The notes beneath the pieces were generated by a model that was given only the letters and a program-made list of their open reading frames with translations, was not told where the DNA came from and did not search any database. A stretch of 64,000 nt of DNA, taken from the NCBI GenBank assembly GCA_944990035.1, contig CALYLX010000142.1, positions 744,001-808,000 of the forward strand, in the 5' to 3' direction. The DNA is from Clitopilus passeckerianus. Lineage: Eukaryota > Basidiomycota > Agaricomycetes > Agaricales > Entolomataceae. Positions 35,178-47,625 of the stretch are shown here, piece by piece. Made by a program: the position numbers and the translations under genes. Within the stretch, counting starts at the first letter, position 1, and every line of letters starts with the position of its first letter.

Positions 35178-36783
35178 ATGGTGACCTCCAGCTTGGCCCC
35201 AAGTTTTACGCAACAATGCTTGTTTATACCAGAACTTTTAGGAAGAATATGTGATTTCTTGTTGATGGAGAGCACGATTCACCAGTTAAATTTGGCCTTA
35301 ACATGCAACGCTTTTCTTGATACAGGTTTAAACGCGATCTGGCGTAACCAGGTATCCCTTGCTCCCCTGATTCAATGTTTTCCCGAAGATGTATGGGAGC
35401 TACGTCCGGGAGACCAGGAGGCTTATGTATATCAAGCGCCACCAATTGTAAGGTTTCGTCCTGGGTATTCATTCGCCAGAGGATCACTAACTTCGGCTCC
35501 ACACAGTTCTTGGTGCGGGCACCTAATAGGCTGGAATGGGCGCGTACCCTCTCATATGCCCAGAGGATCAGGCACCTGGTTGACTTTCATGGTGGACTTT
35601 ACGCTCCTCCGAGCACCCTCGACTTCCTATGCTCCACGCTTCCCAGAGAGGAGCATTGCCTTCTTTCCAAGCTTCGATACGCGTATTTCGAATGTTTTGA
35701 AGTTACTCTTCGCCATGCGAAGACACTACTTCCACCTAATCTGGAGGGCTTGACTATCATGATGAAAACTCCTGCTCACTGCACCTCAACATTGTTATCC
35801 ATTCTCCCCGAACTTTGTCCAAGCCTAAAGCACCTTGACCTGCGAACGAGCCATGAGAATGGCGCTTTGTGTAATTCCTTTGACGTCTCGATCTCTAAAC
35901 CGATACACCAACTTTCCTCGCTAATTTCGTTCGGATCCCAGACCGTGACACCAGGATTGGTGGAAGCATTGGTGAAACACCCGAATCTAAAGCAAATCAC
36001 CGTCGGATGGATCAGAGAACCAGGGATCAAAAATATCATCTCTGGATTCTCCCCAACGCTATCCAGGCTCTCATTCGTGGCATTCCACGTCGCGACTGCT
36101 CTATCCCTGTTAGATTCGACGTCTCCAAATACTCTCCAACGCCTGAACATGACTGTCTCTGTCAATGAGCCACAGGAAGACCTGGAGGAAGCATCAGAGG
36201 CGCTGAAGAAACACACCCTTTCTTTGAAAGTCCTGTTTCTGAACGTGTACGAAGGAAACGATGAACAAGGCGAACCGATATCCAGCGACACCCTCAAAGC
36301 CTTCCTTTTCACTCAACTCAGGGAGTTGCAAATCTCTACTACCTGCACCATCGAGGTAGACAATCAATTCCTTCGCATAATCTCAGAAACCTGTCATCAT
36401 CTCACATCACTTCGCCTAACTCCCAATCTTGGTATCGTCCCAAGACGTCCCTCTTGCACCATCACACTACCCGGTCTCATCCCTCTGGTTACTGGATGCC
36501 CCAATCTGGAGTATTTGGAACTCTACATCTCGGTTTCTTTACAAGAGGCAGCCATCAGGACGCGACCAGGCCAAGGCTTCCAGAATGCAACGTTAAACCT
36601 ATTTGACGTCACGCATTCTCAGATGGACGGAGACTGCCCTATAGTGGCTGCTTTCTTATCAGCCCTGTTTCCTAGGCTGTTCGCCCTGAAAGTAGCACCC
36701 GGAAATCCCGATGTAGAAAAATGGGATGCTGTCAACCATCAGTTGTCTATTCTCAAGAGTGTCCATGGCTGGTATGCTTGAGG
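35178..36783 (+). CDS. F-box/LRR-like protein
   Basis: The ATG at 35178 is followed by an F-box-like N-terminus (IPELLGRICDFLLMESTIHQ, LNLALTCNAFLDTGLNAIWR). One intron (GTAAGG...CCACACAG, about 35450-35506) joins APPI to FLVRAPNRLEW in frame. The remaining single exon of about 425 residues is a leucine-rich array (LEGLTIMMKT, CPSLKHLDLRTS, HPNLKQITVGW, LRELQISTTC, CPNLEYLELYIS) ending FPRLFALKVAPG and SVHGWYA. This is the usual architecture of the expanded F-box family of Agaricomycetes; substrate unknown. The gene at the right edge of the window is a clear paralog, sharing a VAxFLSALFP block and the EKWDxVN motif near the C-terminus. This copy is intact. Confidence 0.8.
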
Positions 36784-37843
36784 GAGAGCCGAGAGCCATC
36801 GGGGTAGAGTTAGAGTCCGGGGGCGGAAACTGCACACGAGAGGTAAGAATTCATATGTTAACATCCAATGACGACGAATAGGCTATAGCGGATCTTAATC
36901 TATCTTTGCCTGAAAAGCCTCTTAAGGTCACTCAGATCCTGGATCGAAAGAAAATGTATGCTACTTTCTTTGTCTCGAAATGGGGAATAAGTCATATTTA
37001 ACGCCAGAAAACTCCATCCGAACCGAATGTAAGATCCCGCTCACTTTTTTTTTTTTCATCTGTAGAATAGTCCCAGTCTGCCTGTTGGGGTCTGAGGCTC
37101 ACGCTGATGTGTATTACAATTTGAAAATCCTACGCTAGCCGCTCGGATGCGTGAGGGGTCTCGAACTTGAGCTTGGAAAGGCCGGTCTGGCGGATTCAAT
37201 GACAGACAATATTCACGAACGCAATCATAGTTTCACAGAAAGTGACCTCTTCTGCGAATCGTCATCCCCTCACGACGGGTGCACAATCTATGACGCCATG
37301 ATTACTGTGTCCCCGATCTGTGACCAGATGAATCCACTCGGGGCTATTTAGCGTCTCAAAGTATCTATCACTGCTCACGAAGACGAATTCTCGGAAGTTC
37401 GGGAGTGGCTGAGAGGCAGATATGCCCAATCTACAGAATGGCATAGCGTTGATAGATATAATGAGGGGAAACGCATACTGGATATCTTATACTGCCGGAT
37501 ACAACGCATTCTAGTACGGGTTGCAATTTCATCGGCCAAGCTGTTTACATCGTGGTCCAATGGCATGCACGTTATTGATTTCTATGAACGTTGTCAAAAC
37601 ACAAGTTGATGCTATGAGGGGCGTCCACCGTAACAGCTTTCGTCGGCATGAAGGATACTAGAATGCAGAGGCAGGACGTGGGGATCTCAGCGAGATTCCT
37701 TGGGGCGTAGTAAGCCTTATACACAGAAACAAAGGGAGTGGCGAAATAGGAAGCGAAGGATGAGGGAACGATGCCATAACTCGTTTACATAAGGGGATGG
37801 AGGATGGGACACTACCCCAAGTGGAATTTGATATCCTCATCTC
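36784..37843. other. Intergenic region, no gene seen
   Basis: About 1 kb. A short plus-strand segment near 36880-36955 (reading LNLSLPEKPLKVTQILDRKK) resembles coding sequence but has no start and no continuation; it could be a remnant. A T-rich run occurs near 37045. Otherwise nothing recognised. Confidence 0.35.
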
Positions 37844-39344
37844 ATGCTCGTCTTCAAATGGCTTTCTGTCGTCGCCCTTGGTGTCATTGTCGCAGGTAAG
37901 TACGCTTACCAAGGGCGGGACGCTCACTCAATTGGTTCATCTAGCTCACCCGGGCGAGGAACATCAACCTCTTTCTCGTTCTGAGCTTTCACGTAGACAT
38001 GCAAGTCTTTATCTCACTTGATCTGAAGTCTATTCATATGATGCCCAGTAGGCTGCAAAAGCTGAACGTCACCTCGCCGCTCACAAATGCGCTTCCGCCA
38101 TCACAAGGTATGAGGCCTTCAGAAAGCAGCGTGTCATGGAAGTTGGAAAGCCAAAGCCTCCAACCCATACCGCGTCTGCTCATGGACCTCATGTCACCGA
38201 AATCAAGAATGTCAGGATTTCCTCGGACTCGCACTGGAATTGAGGAAGTTGACTTGATTGTCAGACGACATGCGTTACGGCTCCTGAAACCATCGAAGGT
38301 CCCTACTATATCAGAAACGAATATGTTCGGAATGATCTTCGCGACGACCAAGCGTACGTGCACTACCGTTCTTGTTCAATCGTCTCACTCCAACTATCCT
38401 GTAGTGGTGTCAAGCTCGTTTGAGACATCGGTGTCATGGACACGAACACCTGCGAACCTCTCAACAAGGTCTTCGTCGAGCTGTGGGCTGGTGAGTACAC
38501 GCTCCTCTCCCTTCACCGTCACCAAACACCAACACTACCTCATAGCCAATGCTACCGGTATTTACTCAGGCTATGACGCTGAAGAAATTCCAGGAGGCCC
38601 TCCCCCAGGAGAGCCTGGCGGTCCAGGTGGCCCATCCTACCCTCTCACTCGAAAGGAAACTTTCCTCCGTGGTGGCTTCTTCACTAACCCGGAAGGTATA
38701 GTTGAGATCACAACTATCCACCCTGGGTTCTATCGGGGCAGGGCGCCACATATCCATGTTTTGGTGCATGTTGATTGGGAGAAGAATTCAAATGGGTACG
38801 TTCTCGACGCGGCGAACTTGGAATATACCGACGAAACAATGCTGATGGAGTCTCGTTACTCGCAATAGAACAGTCGTTTCCGACTCTGGCAAACTCGTCC
38901 ACGTCGGCCAACTCTTCTTCGATGACACCTGGAACGATAGGGTATTCGCTACATCGCCTTACACCCTCACCCATCACTCTCGGACCTTAAATAAAGATGA
39001 CGCCAATCTGAAAGATGCTAGTGCTGATGGATATAATGCATTCATTGAGTAAGATCCTGTTCCCCCGAGCTCAAACTTGGCATCGGACTATTCCTGATGA
39101 ATTCGTTTCAAATTAGCCTTGAGCTTATCGGCGACGAAATCTCAGAAGGTCTTTATGGATACATCAGTACGTCCGCTTCTTATCCATTTTGGTTCTTTGA
39201 TTCTAATTGGGTGCGTCCACAGCTATTGGCATCGATACCACCGCCAGCTATACCATCAAAAACACCAACTATAACCCCGTCGTCATTTCTTCACTTAGTC
39301 ATAGAGCCTTCCCGAGCCCGCATCCTGGGCAAGGGTATCCTTGA
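37844..39344 (+). pseudogene. Secreted intradiol ring-cleavage dioxygenase, interrupted by an in-frame TGA
   Basis: Fungal extracellular intradiol dioxygenases cleave catechol-type aromatics with non-heme iron. Exon 1 encodes a signal peptide (LVFKWLSVVALGVIVA) and joins AHPGEEHQPLSRSELSRRHA. Further exons give the family linker (RYEAFRKQRVMEVG), then TTCVTAPETIEGPYYIRNEYVRND. After a 51-nt intron (38354-38404) the frame reads AGVKLV, then TGA at 38421-38423, then DIGVMDTNTCEPLNKVFVELW. The family has Leu there (TTG to TGA is one change). Downstream is fully preserved: NATGIYSGY, FLRGGFFTNPEGIVEITTIHPGF, YRGRAPHIHVLVH (iron-ligand Tyr and His), QLFFDDTWNDRV, then two more introns to the stop at 39344. 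No alternative splice removes the TGA while keeping frame. Either a recent null allele, an error, or stop readthrough. Confidence 0.75.
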
Positions 39345-40344
39345 GTGCTCCGAACGCTGGTTTGTACCATATGCCATCTATTCTTTCTCGCTCGCTTCCG
39401 TGTCTGTACTGTTGACTTACTGCTGTGTGCACTCACAAAGAATGTATCATATCAGGCTATACCATCTCCCACATCTCACTGGCTTTTCCAAGAATCGTGT
39501 CATACTTCGCATTCTTGGATATAAAAGATCCATGAGAGGTACAAGTCAGAATATAAGAAAGTTTGAAATCATGGACGGTCTGACCACGCTGCTCGATGGT
39601 GCCATGAGTCCTTTGGCTCTCATTGACTGCCACGATGTTGACAAAGTTTGCATCAGGCTATGATGTATCCGAGTCGACCTTGTTGAAGGTCCTTTCATTG
39701 TCGACACCAACTTGAACGATTAAACCACACAAGCATCCGAGACCTACACATATTTGGCAATTCATACCCATTGAACTACCTTCTCGATGTTAGCGTGAAC
39801 CTGAGCGTGGGTTCAGGCTTAGTACTGGGGACTTGTTCTACTGCTAGACCCAATGCCACAGGTTCATTACGCCTCCGACTGTCTGGGTTTGACATCGTGA
39901 CTGCCCGCCGTGGGCGGTGTCTAGCAGGCTCATGAGTACGGGAAGACCTCATTTAAGGTACCGAGGCCCGTAGTATCTAGTTGACAACGATTGGCTCACA
40001 TGCCTTTGTAGAGTGCCGGTGTGGAGGTTTATCCCAACATCCCCTTGATTCCAACCCACCCCTACGGCCATACCCAGACTTCTAGTCATTTTCTAGCTCG
40101 AATTTTGACATCGTTCTGATTAAACAGTCATGTGGAAAGCTCGTCTGGTGTTGTCTGTGAGCGGTTTATGCGGCCTTGAACCGACATTTCTGGGCTAGCA
40201 CCATACCGTCTGTCTTGATCCTCTTCCGGCTAGCATATCTGCTCGACAATAAACCACTACAGTTGTCTCTTATACCTCTATAAAAGGATCGACCTTTTCC
40301 TCCACTCCCCTTATCCGCATTCCCGGAGTTTCCTCGTCACCCCA
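39345..40344. other. Intergenic region, no gene seen
   Basis: About 1 kb between the dioxygenase and the Cys-rich gene. A plus-strand open frame continues to about 39660 in the wrong frame for the dioxygenase and lacks a domain. The last 70 bp hold the TATA box of the next gene. Confidence 0.4.
40279..40286 (+). promoter_or_regulatory. TATA box of the secreted Cys-rich gene
   Basis: TATAAAAG lies about 60 bp upstream of the ATG at 40345, a canonical distance if the leader is short. Confidence 0.6.
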
Positions 40345-41587
40345 ATGTTCTACGCCCTAATCTCTGCCGCTCTACCCACTATTTTCTTGTATACGCAAGT
40401 TGCAGGGGCTTCAAATAGCAATTCCTGTGCTAGTAACTCTGCACCTGGGGGTGTTACATATACGTCCAACTGTTTTACGTGTGAAGCACTCAGCTCCTAC
40501 AGCACTGGGTGGCTGCCGTGGCAGTGGGACTACGTTAATCGGGGATGCTTTGCAGGGAGTGGATCTGGGGGTCATCGCTGCATGTATGTTTGATTCCTTC
40601 CGGTCAAACAGCACTTTGCCTGAGCTTACCGGCTGTTTTGCAGTTACTGGGGCAATGATTACACCGTTCCGGTCAAATACTGGACAGATAGAAACAACCT
40701 TCAGACTAGTAGTTACACTGTCAAGGATCCGAAGCTTGGGGACTGCTATTATAACGTACGCGGTTTCCCCTTAAGTAATTACACTTTTCATTCATCGAAA
40801 TCAACAGGCAAACGGTGCCCTTATCAAGAAAGCCGAGTCATTCTCGGCATGCCCATCCGTAGCTCCAAAGAACGAGCAATGTGTCGAAAGGCACAAGCAG
40901 ATCAAAGATGATGAGGATACCGCAAAAAACTATTATCGGTGTGCTGGCTCCGGATGCTCATTTGAAACAGACTCGTGTCAGAGGTGCCCAATCCTAGGCC
41001 AAGACGCTGCGTATGTAAATGCAAATGTTTCAGAGTCGGGAGATAAGCTCTCCTGCAAGTGCGTGATTGCTCGCTGCTTTCAAGTTCCGGCGTCTGAGTT
41101 CTTGGTGACCATCTACAGTTATCCCTCGCGCTATGGGCAAGGGAGTTTCACATGCACATACTACGTCAGCCCAACGATTTTCTTGGAATAGAATGAATGA
41201 CTGACCTCTCATTTAACTCTTCGATTCATATAGGACACAGGAAAGCTTTCTTGGGGCCAGGGTATTGGAGGACTTGGTAAAATTTGCCCTGAGATGGCCA
41301 AAGAAGGGACACTGCTTTGTAAAGAGAGGAAAGCAGCTGAAGCTGCGGCTCAAGCTAGGGCTCAAGCAGAGGCCAGAAACGCGCTTACGCTTTACTGCCT
41401 CAGATGCAAAAAAGCCGGGTTTGCCCCTGGGGTCGGAGAAGATAAAAAAGAACAGTGGCAAAGGTTGGGGTGCACTGACGGGGAATGGAAAAGGGTGGAT
41501 TGCGACACTCTCCTTGGAAAGCTTCCCAGGTTTTATGAAAAGCTTCCTCTCCCTTTAATTGAGCGGTTTTTCGGAAATCACTATTAG
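40345..41587 (+). CDS. Secreted cysteine-rich protein of unknown function
   Basis: The ATG at 40345 opens a signal peptide (FYALISAALPTIFLYTQVAGA). Exon 1 continues with Cys-spaced sequence (NSCASNS, SNCFTCEALSS, DYVNRGCFAG). Introns at GTATGT and GTACGC join IYWGNDYTVPVKYW and NANGALIKKAESFSACP in frame. Further Cys-rich sequence follows (EQCVERHK, YYRCAGSGCSFETDSCQRCP, KLSCKCVIARCF). A final exon starting near 41234 reads DTGKLSWGQG, then CPEMAKEGTLLCKERKAAEAAAQARAQAEARN (a charged helix) and LYCLRCKKAGF, ending FFGNHY. The last intron is the least certain; a GTGACC donor near 41106 keeps the frame. I recognise no family. Many Cys plus a signal peptide suggest an extracellular, disulfide-bonded protein; an effector or cell-wall role would be speculation. 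Confidence 0.6.
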
Positions 41588-41818
41588 TCAATTTACCTTC
41601 GTAGACACCAGATGTAGCGTCGTGTTTTTTTCACAATTGGGGTTCGTCTTTCTGTGAATCACCGGCTCGATGACGACGCCTGATTTAAAAAAGGTTACGA
41701 GTATCTTCACGTAATAGGATCCGATTTGGGTGGCTATGTAGGTTGAGTAAATGCACAGCTGCAATATATTCTCCTACACTCTTTACGGAGACACGAACTT
41801 CGATACGATACCAACACC

Positions 41819-43727
41819 TCAAGCATTCAAATCACAAGCACCGTCTCTGAGCGCACACCAAAGGGGCTGCAGAGGCGTCGCTTTCACACCTCTCTGTTGC
41901 ATCCTGAACGTCAAAGCATGAAGACGAGGAAGAGCTTTTCCAACATCTCTACCGGGACCAGACCAGAAGACCTCAGCAGCACTCGCAGCTCTCGGCCAAA
42001 GAATTTGATCCACATTCGTCGGTCCGCTCTGCTCTGTCCACAACAAGCTCTGTCCACCCACAACCAGCTTGCTCTCTTCAGCAGTCAAATTTGCGACGGG
42101 GTCGAAAGAGTAACTCTTTTGCCATGTCTTGAAGGGGTCGCACCAGGAGTTGCCGAGGGGGTTCTGGCCGACCCAGCCACCGTGCCCGCAGTCGAGATAG
42201 AAGTAGTCAGAGGCGGCATGAACGAGCTTGTGTCCCTTCTGCGCGACTGCTGCGGCGTTCTGGGAAGAGATCCAGACGAGGACCAAGCTGTCGTTTGCGA
42301 GAGTGACAGGGTGGTCAAGGACCATTTCTATTCAATAGATTAGTTGAAGGAATGTGAAATTGTGACAATGGAGACGTACCCTCCCAAACAACTGCGGTCT
42401 TGCCTTGGTCGTGGATGGGCTTATGAGTGGCCTGGGTGAAAGCGTCGAGTGCCTGCTCCAAAGTCTTGCCAGAAGCAGCCAAGTCAGCCTGAGTCTGCTC
42501 ATCCTTGTCATAGCAGTTCTTGTTCAACTCGTCTCCTCCTGTGGAGAACAGCTTGCCGGGGAAGAGTTTCGCTGTAGCACTGATGAGGTTGGCAGTGTAG
42601 TTGGTCGTAGCAGCGTTGGCGAGGCGGAGTTGGCCAGCAGGTGGTTCTGCATATACTCAGCCAGATGTTAAATTCGATCAAAAGGCTCGACATACCATTA
42701 GCGAATTGGGTCCAGGGAGAAGCCAAGAAGCATGCGACGTGCTCAGGATGGCTGAGAGCGATGATAGAGGTGTGGCCTGGAGTGTCGATTTCGGGCATGA
42801 CATCAATACCGCGCTGCGGATAACAGCATTCTTTAGATAAACCAACTCGAGAGTAATGGAAGTAAGACATACAGCAGCAGCATACTGGACGATATCGTGA
42901 ACATCCTGTGGGGTATAGACAGCATCCTTGGAGTAGGCTCCGGTTTTGGAGAGGTCGGTAAAGCCAGGGACGACGAGGGGGAAGGACTGGGAGTCGACAA
43001 CGTGCCAGTGGAAGGTGTTGAGCTTGACCCAAGACATGGCATCAAGAACACGTTTGATATCAGAGACAGGGAAGTAGTTCCTTGCAGTGTCGAGGTGCAG
43101 CCCACGGTAAGGCTAAAGTCATCAAGTTTAGGGGTAGTTAGGGAGAAATATCTTAGGAGGACATACGTAGGCAGGAGAATCGGTAATCTTGTAAGGAGCT
43201 TCCAAAGTGTAGGTGGTTCCATCCAAGTTCCACCAAAGTTGCTGGAACGTGCTCAAACCCCTAAACAATCCCAAGGTGGAGTTGGCGCTGAGGGTAGCAG
43301 CCGAGCCATCGGCAGGGACAGTAAGCGTGTAACCCTCTGAGCGTGATTCAACCGGTTTGATAGATTCGTCAGAAAGGCTGGTAACCTTTGACGAAGAAGA
43401 GGTAAGGGAGAGCGTAAGGGAGGAGAGGGCACGAGCACCACGAACAGCACCCGACTTGGACGCCCCACGATCAGGAGTCAAGACGGCGAGCTTGTCATTC
43501 CTCAGGTAGGTATCCGTGCGCTGGATAGCCGCCTGAAGATCGCTGGGAGCTCCTCGTGGCGCACTGATATGGAAACCAGGAGAGAGACGGAGCGTGGTGG
43601 AACCACTCTCGAGCTGACGGGGTAAAGGCCAAAGCCCTGACGTTCCTGCATTCGCAAACGATGCGAACGAGAGTAAGAGGAGGAGCGAAAGGCTCTGGAA
43701 GAGGGAAGCGAACTTGGGTGCCAACAT
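41819..43727 (-). CDS. Secreted beta-N-acetylhexosaminidase (GH20)
   Basis: GH20 enzymes release terminal GlcNAc from chitin oligomers and glycans by substrate-assisted catalysis. The ATG at 43727 begins a signal peptide (LAPKFASLFQSLSLLLLLSFASFANA). The N-terminal GH20b domain follows (GLWPLPRQLESGSTTLRLSP, ESRSEGYTLTVP). The catalytic barrel shows YRGLHLDTARNYFPVSDIKR, LNTFHWHVVDSQSFP, RGIDVMPEIDTPGH and the catalytic Asp-Glu pair in STGGDELNKNCYD. The C-terminal part has WTEQSGPTNVDQILWPRAAS, typical of family members, and ends DGACDLNA. About five exons fit. A TATA-like ATATAAAA lies near 43838-43845 on the minus strand, about 110 bp upstream. Probable role is chitin remodelling or nutrition. 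Confidence 0.93.
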
Positions 43728-45058
43728 GATGACTGAATGTGACCAAGTCGTAAAAGGAGGAGAAGGCACCTTGTCTCGTAGCTGGGTCTGAGTGCAAGAC
43801 CGGTAGAGGCGGGGAACCCTTGATGTTCAATGCAGCGTTTTATATCCCGTAGAAACGAGACATCATCACAATACAAAGGAGCATCTTCCTAGTCGAGGCT
43901 ATAGGCTTCGCCATGGCGTCTTCTTGATCAGGGGCACAGCTGGATCAGAATGGCGGAGACTAGCGGCGACGGCTTGCAACACCATACGGGGTATGGCTCC
44001 ATGTGATGGTTTGGCAAAAGGTATCGGATGCTGGCTTGTCCATTGCTAACACGCCGGTCATAAGGTCACCTCCTCTCTGAGTGTGGGTGAATGGTCGTCA
44101 ACACACGAGAAGGAATCATACCTCGATCAGCTCGACTCGTGGATTTTCTCGGCTACAATGCGGCGACCTATGTCGGTGGTCAGACGGCATATGAAAGCCT
44201 TGATGTCGTCAAGAGGTTGGGCTTGTGGAACGTCCAGAAATACTCGTGGTGATAGTAATTACCTTGCGTATTTCTGGCGTTTGCACACATGCTCGATAGC
44301 GGCTAATGTTTTCGGACTCTTTCGGACCAGTTCAGCCAGGCCTTGCTTGATACCAAGATTATATCCCCTATCGCAATGTACAATGAGGAGCGTCAATGAA
44401 GACGGGCCTACGGCGCACATTGAAGGATCGAGATCGTTGTCAGTAATGACTCCATGTCCGCCTTGTATGCGAGACGATAATACGCAATCCATTATGAAAA
44501 TCGGAAAGATTCCGTTTAGGCAGGATCAGGACAGCTCAGCTGGCTCTTGGAACATGTGCTCTTCTTGTCTCTTACGTGAATTGGCCTGTGCAAGCCAGGG
44601 GGTAGTGACGGCTCACAAGCATTTTCCTGCTTTTCCCCCACTCATTGACAAGTTGTCCTCGCGGTAGCTAAGAAAGCCAGAAGGTATAGCGGGAAATCAG
44701 GAACGTCCACCTGTCGGACACGGATTTTAGCATTTGTGCTTCGCATGAGCGCCTCCGTCGTTATCAATGAATATAGGTCCCGTCAAGGTATCTACAGATG
44801 AGCATATTTCTCTCTCAAAGAAATCCCGAAGCCAGGTCTCAGCTGTCAAGGGCAGCCTACTTACAGTAACCTACCTATCCTTTGACCTCCACCAACTAGC
44901 CCAGAAGCGTGCTGTCTTGACATGAACTTGTACAGGTTACTATGAAACTTGGAAATAGTTCAGGGTGGCCTCAACCTCAAGAGCTCATACTACAGACGAG
45001 GATGAGTAAATTCTACATCATGAGATTCAAAACAAGTCGGGGTAATCAGCAGCATAGT
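43728..45058. other. Intergenic region with a possible gene remnant
   Basis: About 1.3 kb. A minus-strand open stretch (44492-44259, for example CAVGPSSLTLLIVHCDRGYN and KTLAAIEHVCKRQKY) has plausible amino-acid composition and ends at a GTAATT donor-like site, but I find no family and no partner exon. The overlapping plus-strand frame (44083-44667) looks random. Nothing was called as a gene. Confidence 0.3.
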
Positions 45059-47081
45059 CTACAACAACAAATCATCTGCGCCACCAGAGCTAGCAGATGC
45101 AGCGTTCCCAAACGACCCAAACGCATTCGACCCTCCCATGCCAGGCCTCGGTTGAGCCTGCCTAGCAGGCTTCGCCCCCCAAAGGCTGGCATTAGTCTTC
45201 TCCTTCTCCAAATCCTTCATCGACTTCACAGTCGTTGCTGCCGGTTTAGCCGCAGACGAGCCAAGCGACATCGACCACAAATCGTCAAAGTTGGCACTCG
45301 CTACAGGTTTGGGCTGAGATTGGGTATTTTGCATGGGTGTGCTGGCAGGTCGCGCACCGCCGATGGGTGAAGAGTAGGTGGGTTGAAGGGCTGCACCTCC
45401 CATGAGGGTCTTTGGTTGCATTGGAGGAGAGCTATAGTTGGGCGTTTGGGACGTCAAGGAAGGAGTTGATCTGTGCATTCCACCCATGCCCATGGAACCA
45501 CCAGTGCTCATAGCACCGACCGGTGTTTGTTGGAATGAACCGAAACCAGACTGGACAGCGGGACGAGGGGCAGTTCCAGCTGAACCAAGTAGGGACATAA
45601 GATCGGGCTTCGCTGGTGCAGCGGCGGGAGGAACTGGTGCAGTGCCCGTGGTTTGAACGGGAGCAGCTTGGAAGTCGGCAAAATCATCATCTTTCGATAT
45701 TTGTTCAGTATATACGCGCATATATATAACAAAACATCTTACCGTCAAGACTAACAGCAGGTACGGCAGCAACACTTGGGAGAGCCTTGTTCACGTTGTT
45801 GGCAGCTGCAGGGGGTGGTGCAGCGGTCGTGGAACCGAATGCATCATCATCAAATCCACCCAGAAGATCTTCAACGGGAGCGGGAGCGGGGGCCGGCGCA
45901 GTGGCTTTTCGTGCGGGTGTTGTTCGGGAACCTTGAGTCCTGCTGGGAGACGCAGGTGTAGATCGGGAACGGTCGTCATCGTCCCCCGCGTCGTACTCCT
46001 CAAAGCCGCCACCTCTCCTGGACTCGTCTCGGAAACCGCCAGATCCAGATGCGGACACCTGGCTGCCTCCCGCATAGGAGCTATAATGGTCTGCGAAAAT
46101 ACAATTTGGTTGGCGTGAATGCAGGGATAATTGTCAGGATGCTGACCATTGGTGTAACCTCCGCCTCCCAAACTATCATTTCCAAATCCTCCATATCGGC
46201 TCCCGCCAGAGGAGAAGGACAGGCCGTCGTTTCCGGTTCCAGTATACTTGCCTTTATTGACCTTGGCTTTCCTACGTTCTCCCCGGATTTTCTCGACATC
46301 TGAGAGTAGTTCGACGAGCTCCTTAGAGCGGTTGCGAACTGCGGAAACGAATGGTTTTAACAGAAGCTTTGGCACAGATTCTCGGGAGGCGTACCGTTGA
46401 TACCCTCATCCTTGCCCTTGTCGTCGATATAGTGGAAATTCCTGAGCATCTTCAGCACGGACACATGAGAGCGTGCGTCATCAACTACTCGCTCAGAGCC
46501 GTGCTTAATCAGATACTCTAGGAGCTGCAATCCCTGTGTATAGAAGCTATTGTGAACGGGGTATCTCCGAGACTATTGTGGAAGGGTTTACCTTGTAAAT
46601 CTGACGCCATTGACGAGCTTCCTTTTCCATGAATCGGGAGTAGATGCAAGGCATAATTTCGTTGAAATGTTGGCTGCGTTCTAATTAGCTGAGTTACACG
46701 CTACCTTCAAACTCAGAGCTTACTAGTTGAATGTTCTAGGGATATGGTCAGATCAATGCAGGAGGAGAAGTAGAGCTTTAAACATACCCTTGTGCAATTT
46801 CTTGCATGAGTGTCGAACTCGCACCCCTTCAATTGGAATCAGACATGCTGTGGCGACATATACATTTTACACAATACGTACCAAGGGTCTTCGTTGGTAG
46901 CCTCCCGGACTTTTGCCTCCATTTCACTGACATTGAGTACCACATTTTTTGCCTAATGATGAACGTCAAATAGTGCCAGAAGGCATGCAAACTATAGCGA
47001 ACTTACCTGGTTGTAGGCCTGCTTGATGTCGTACATCGTTATCTGGGACAACTGCCCCGCTAGGCTCTCTAGTCTATCCAT
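45059..47081 (-). CDS. ENTH-domain (epsin/Ent3-like) clathrin adaptor
   Basis: ENTH proteins bind phosphoinositides and cargo and recruit clathrin; the Ent3/epsinR branch works at the TGN and endosomes. The ATG at 47081 (DRLESLAGQLSQITMYDIKQ) starts the ENTH domain, which spreads over several small exons: KNVVLNVSEMEAKVREATNEDPWG, SSTLMQEIAQ, FNEIMPCIYSRFMEKEARQW, LQLLEYLIKHGSERVVDDAR, VRNRSKELVELLSDVEKIRGER. The rest is disordered, with short acidic clathrin/adaptor-type motifs (DLLGGFDDDAFG, DDDFADFQ, DLMSLL, FDDLWSM) and a Pro/Ala-rich linker. It ends SSGGADDLLL, a terminal clathrin-box-like tail. The DFADFQ-type motifs favour a gamma-ear/GGA-binding Ent3-like assignment over a plasma-membrane epsin, as do the absent UIM repeats. 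Divergent from the gene to its right. Confidence 0.88.
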
Positions 47082-47625
47082 GGTTGTGTTTTGAAAGTGT
47101 TGAACTGGTGGTCGTCGCCGACAGCAGCGAGCAGCTACGGTGGTAAGGGTTTCGTTAGCGAGTAAACAAGGTTAAACACGGAATGATCTAGAACTTGACG
47201 CCAACGCTCGATCGCGCACTGACACTGCCCAACGCCAACTTGAAACCTCAGGCGGTTTTCAGACTGATAAACTCTTGATTCCGAGGGAAGGAGGCTTTAA
47301 TTCATAGAAAATGTATATAAAGCGTATTTACAAAGCATGGAGTCTGGATTTACAAATGAGCTTGGCTATTATCATGACCATCGAGCTACCCACATGCCCC
47401 CAATGAAAGAAGAGAAGCTTTTCCTTTAACTTTAGGGCTACTAAGCCGTTTGACGCGTCGAGGCCCAATAGAAGTATATGCAAACACGTGATGCCGGGCT
47501 GTCTGGGAGAACCTCCTTTTATTCTGCCTTTCGTCTCTCACTTTCCTTAACACAATTCCACTCCTTTTTATCATTATACTTGTATGTATTCCAAAAATTG
47601 AAGGGAAGGATCGTCAAGAACGATT
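47082..47625. other. Divergent promoter region
   Basis: About 540 bp between the ENTH gene and the two-TM protein gene. No coding sequence recognised. Confidence 0.4.

Noticed and set aside
38228..38262. Two further in-frame TGAs upstream in the dioxygenase
   Set aside because: They are inside a 55-nt intron (GTCAGG...TTGTCAG) whose removal gives KNTTCVTAPE in frame.
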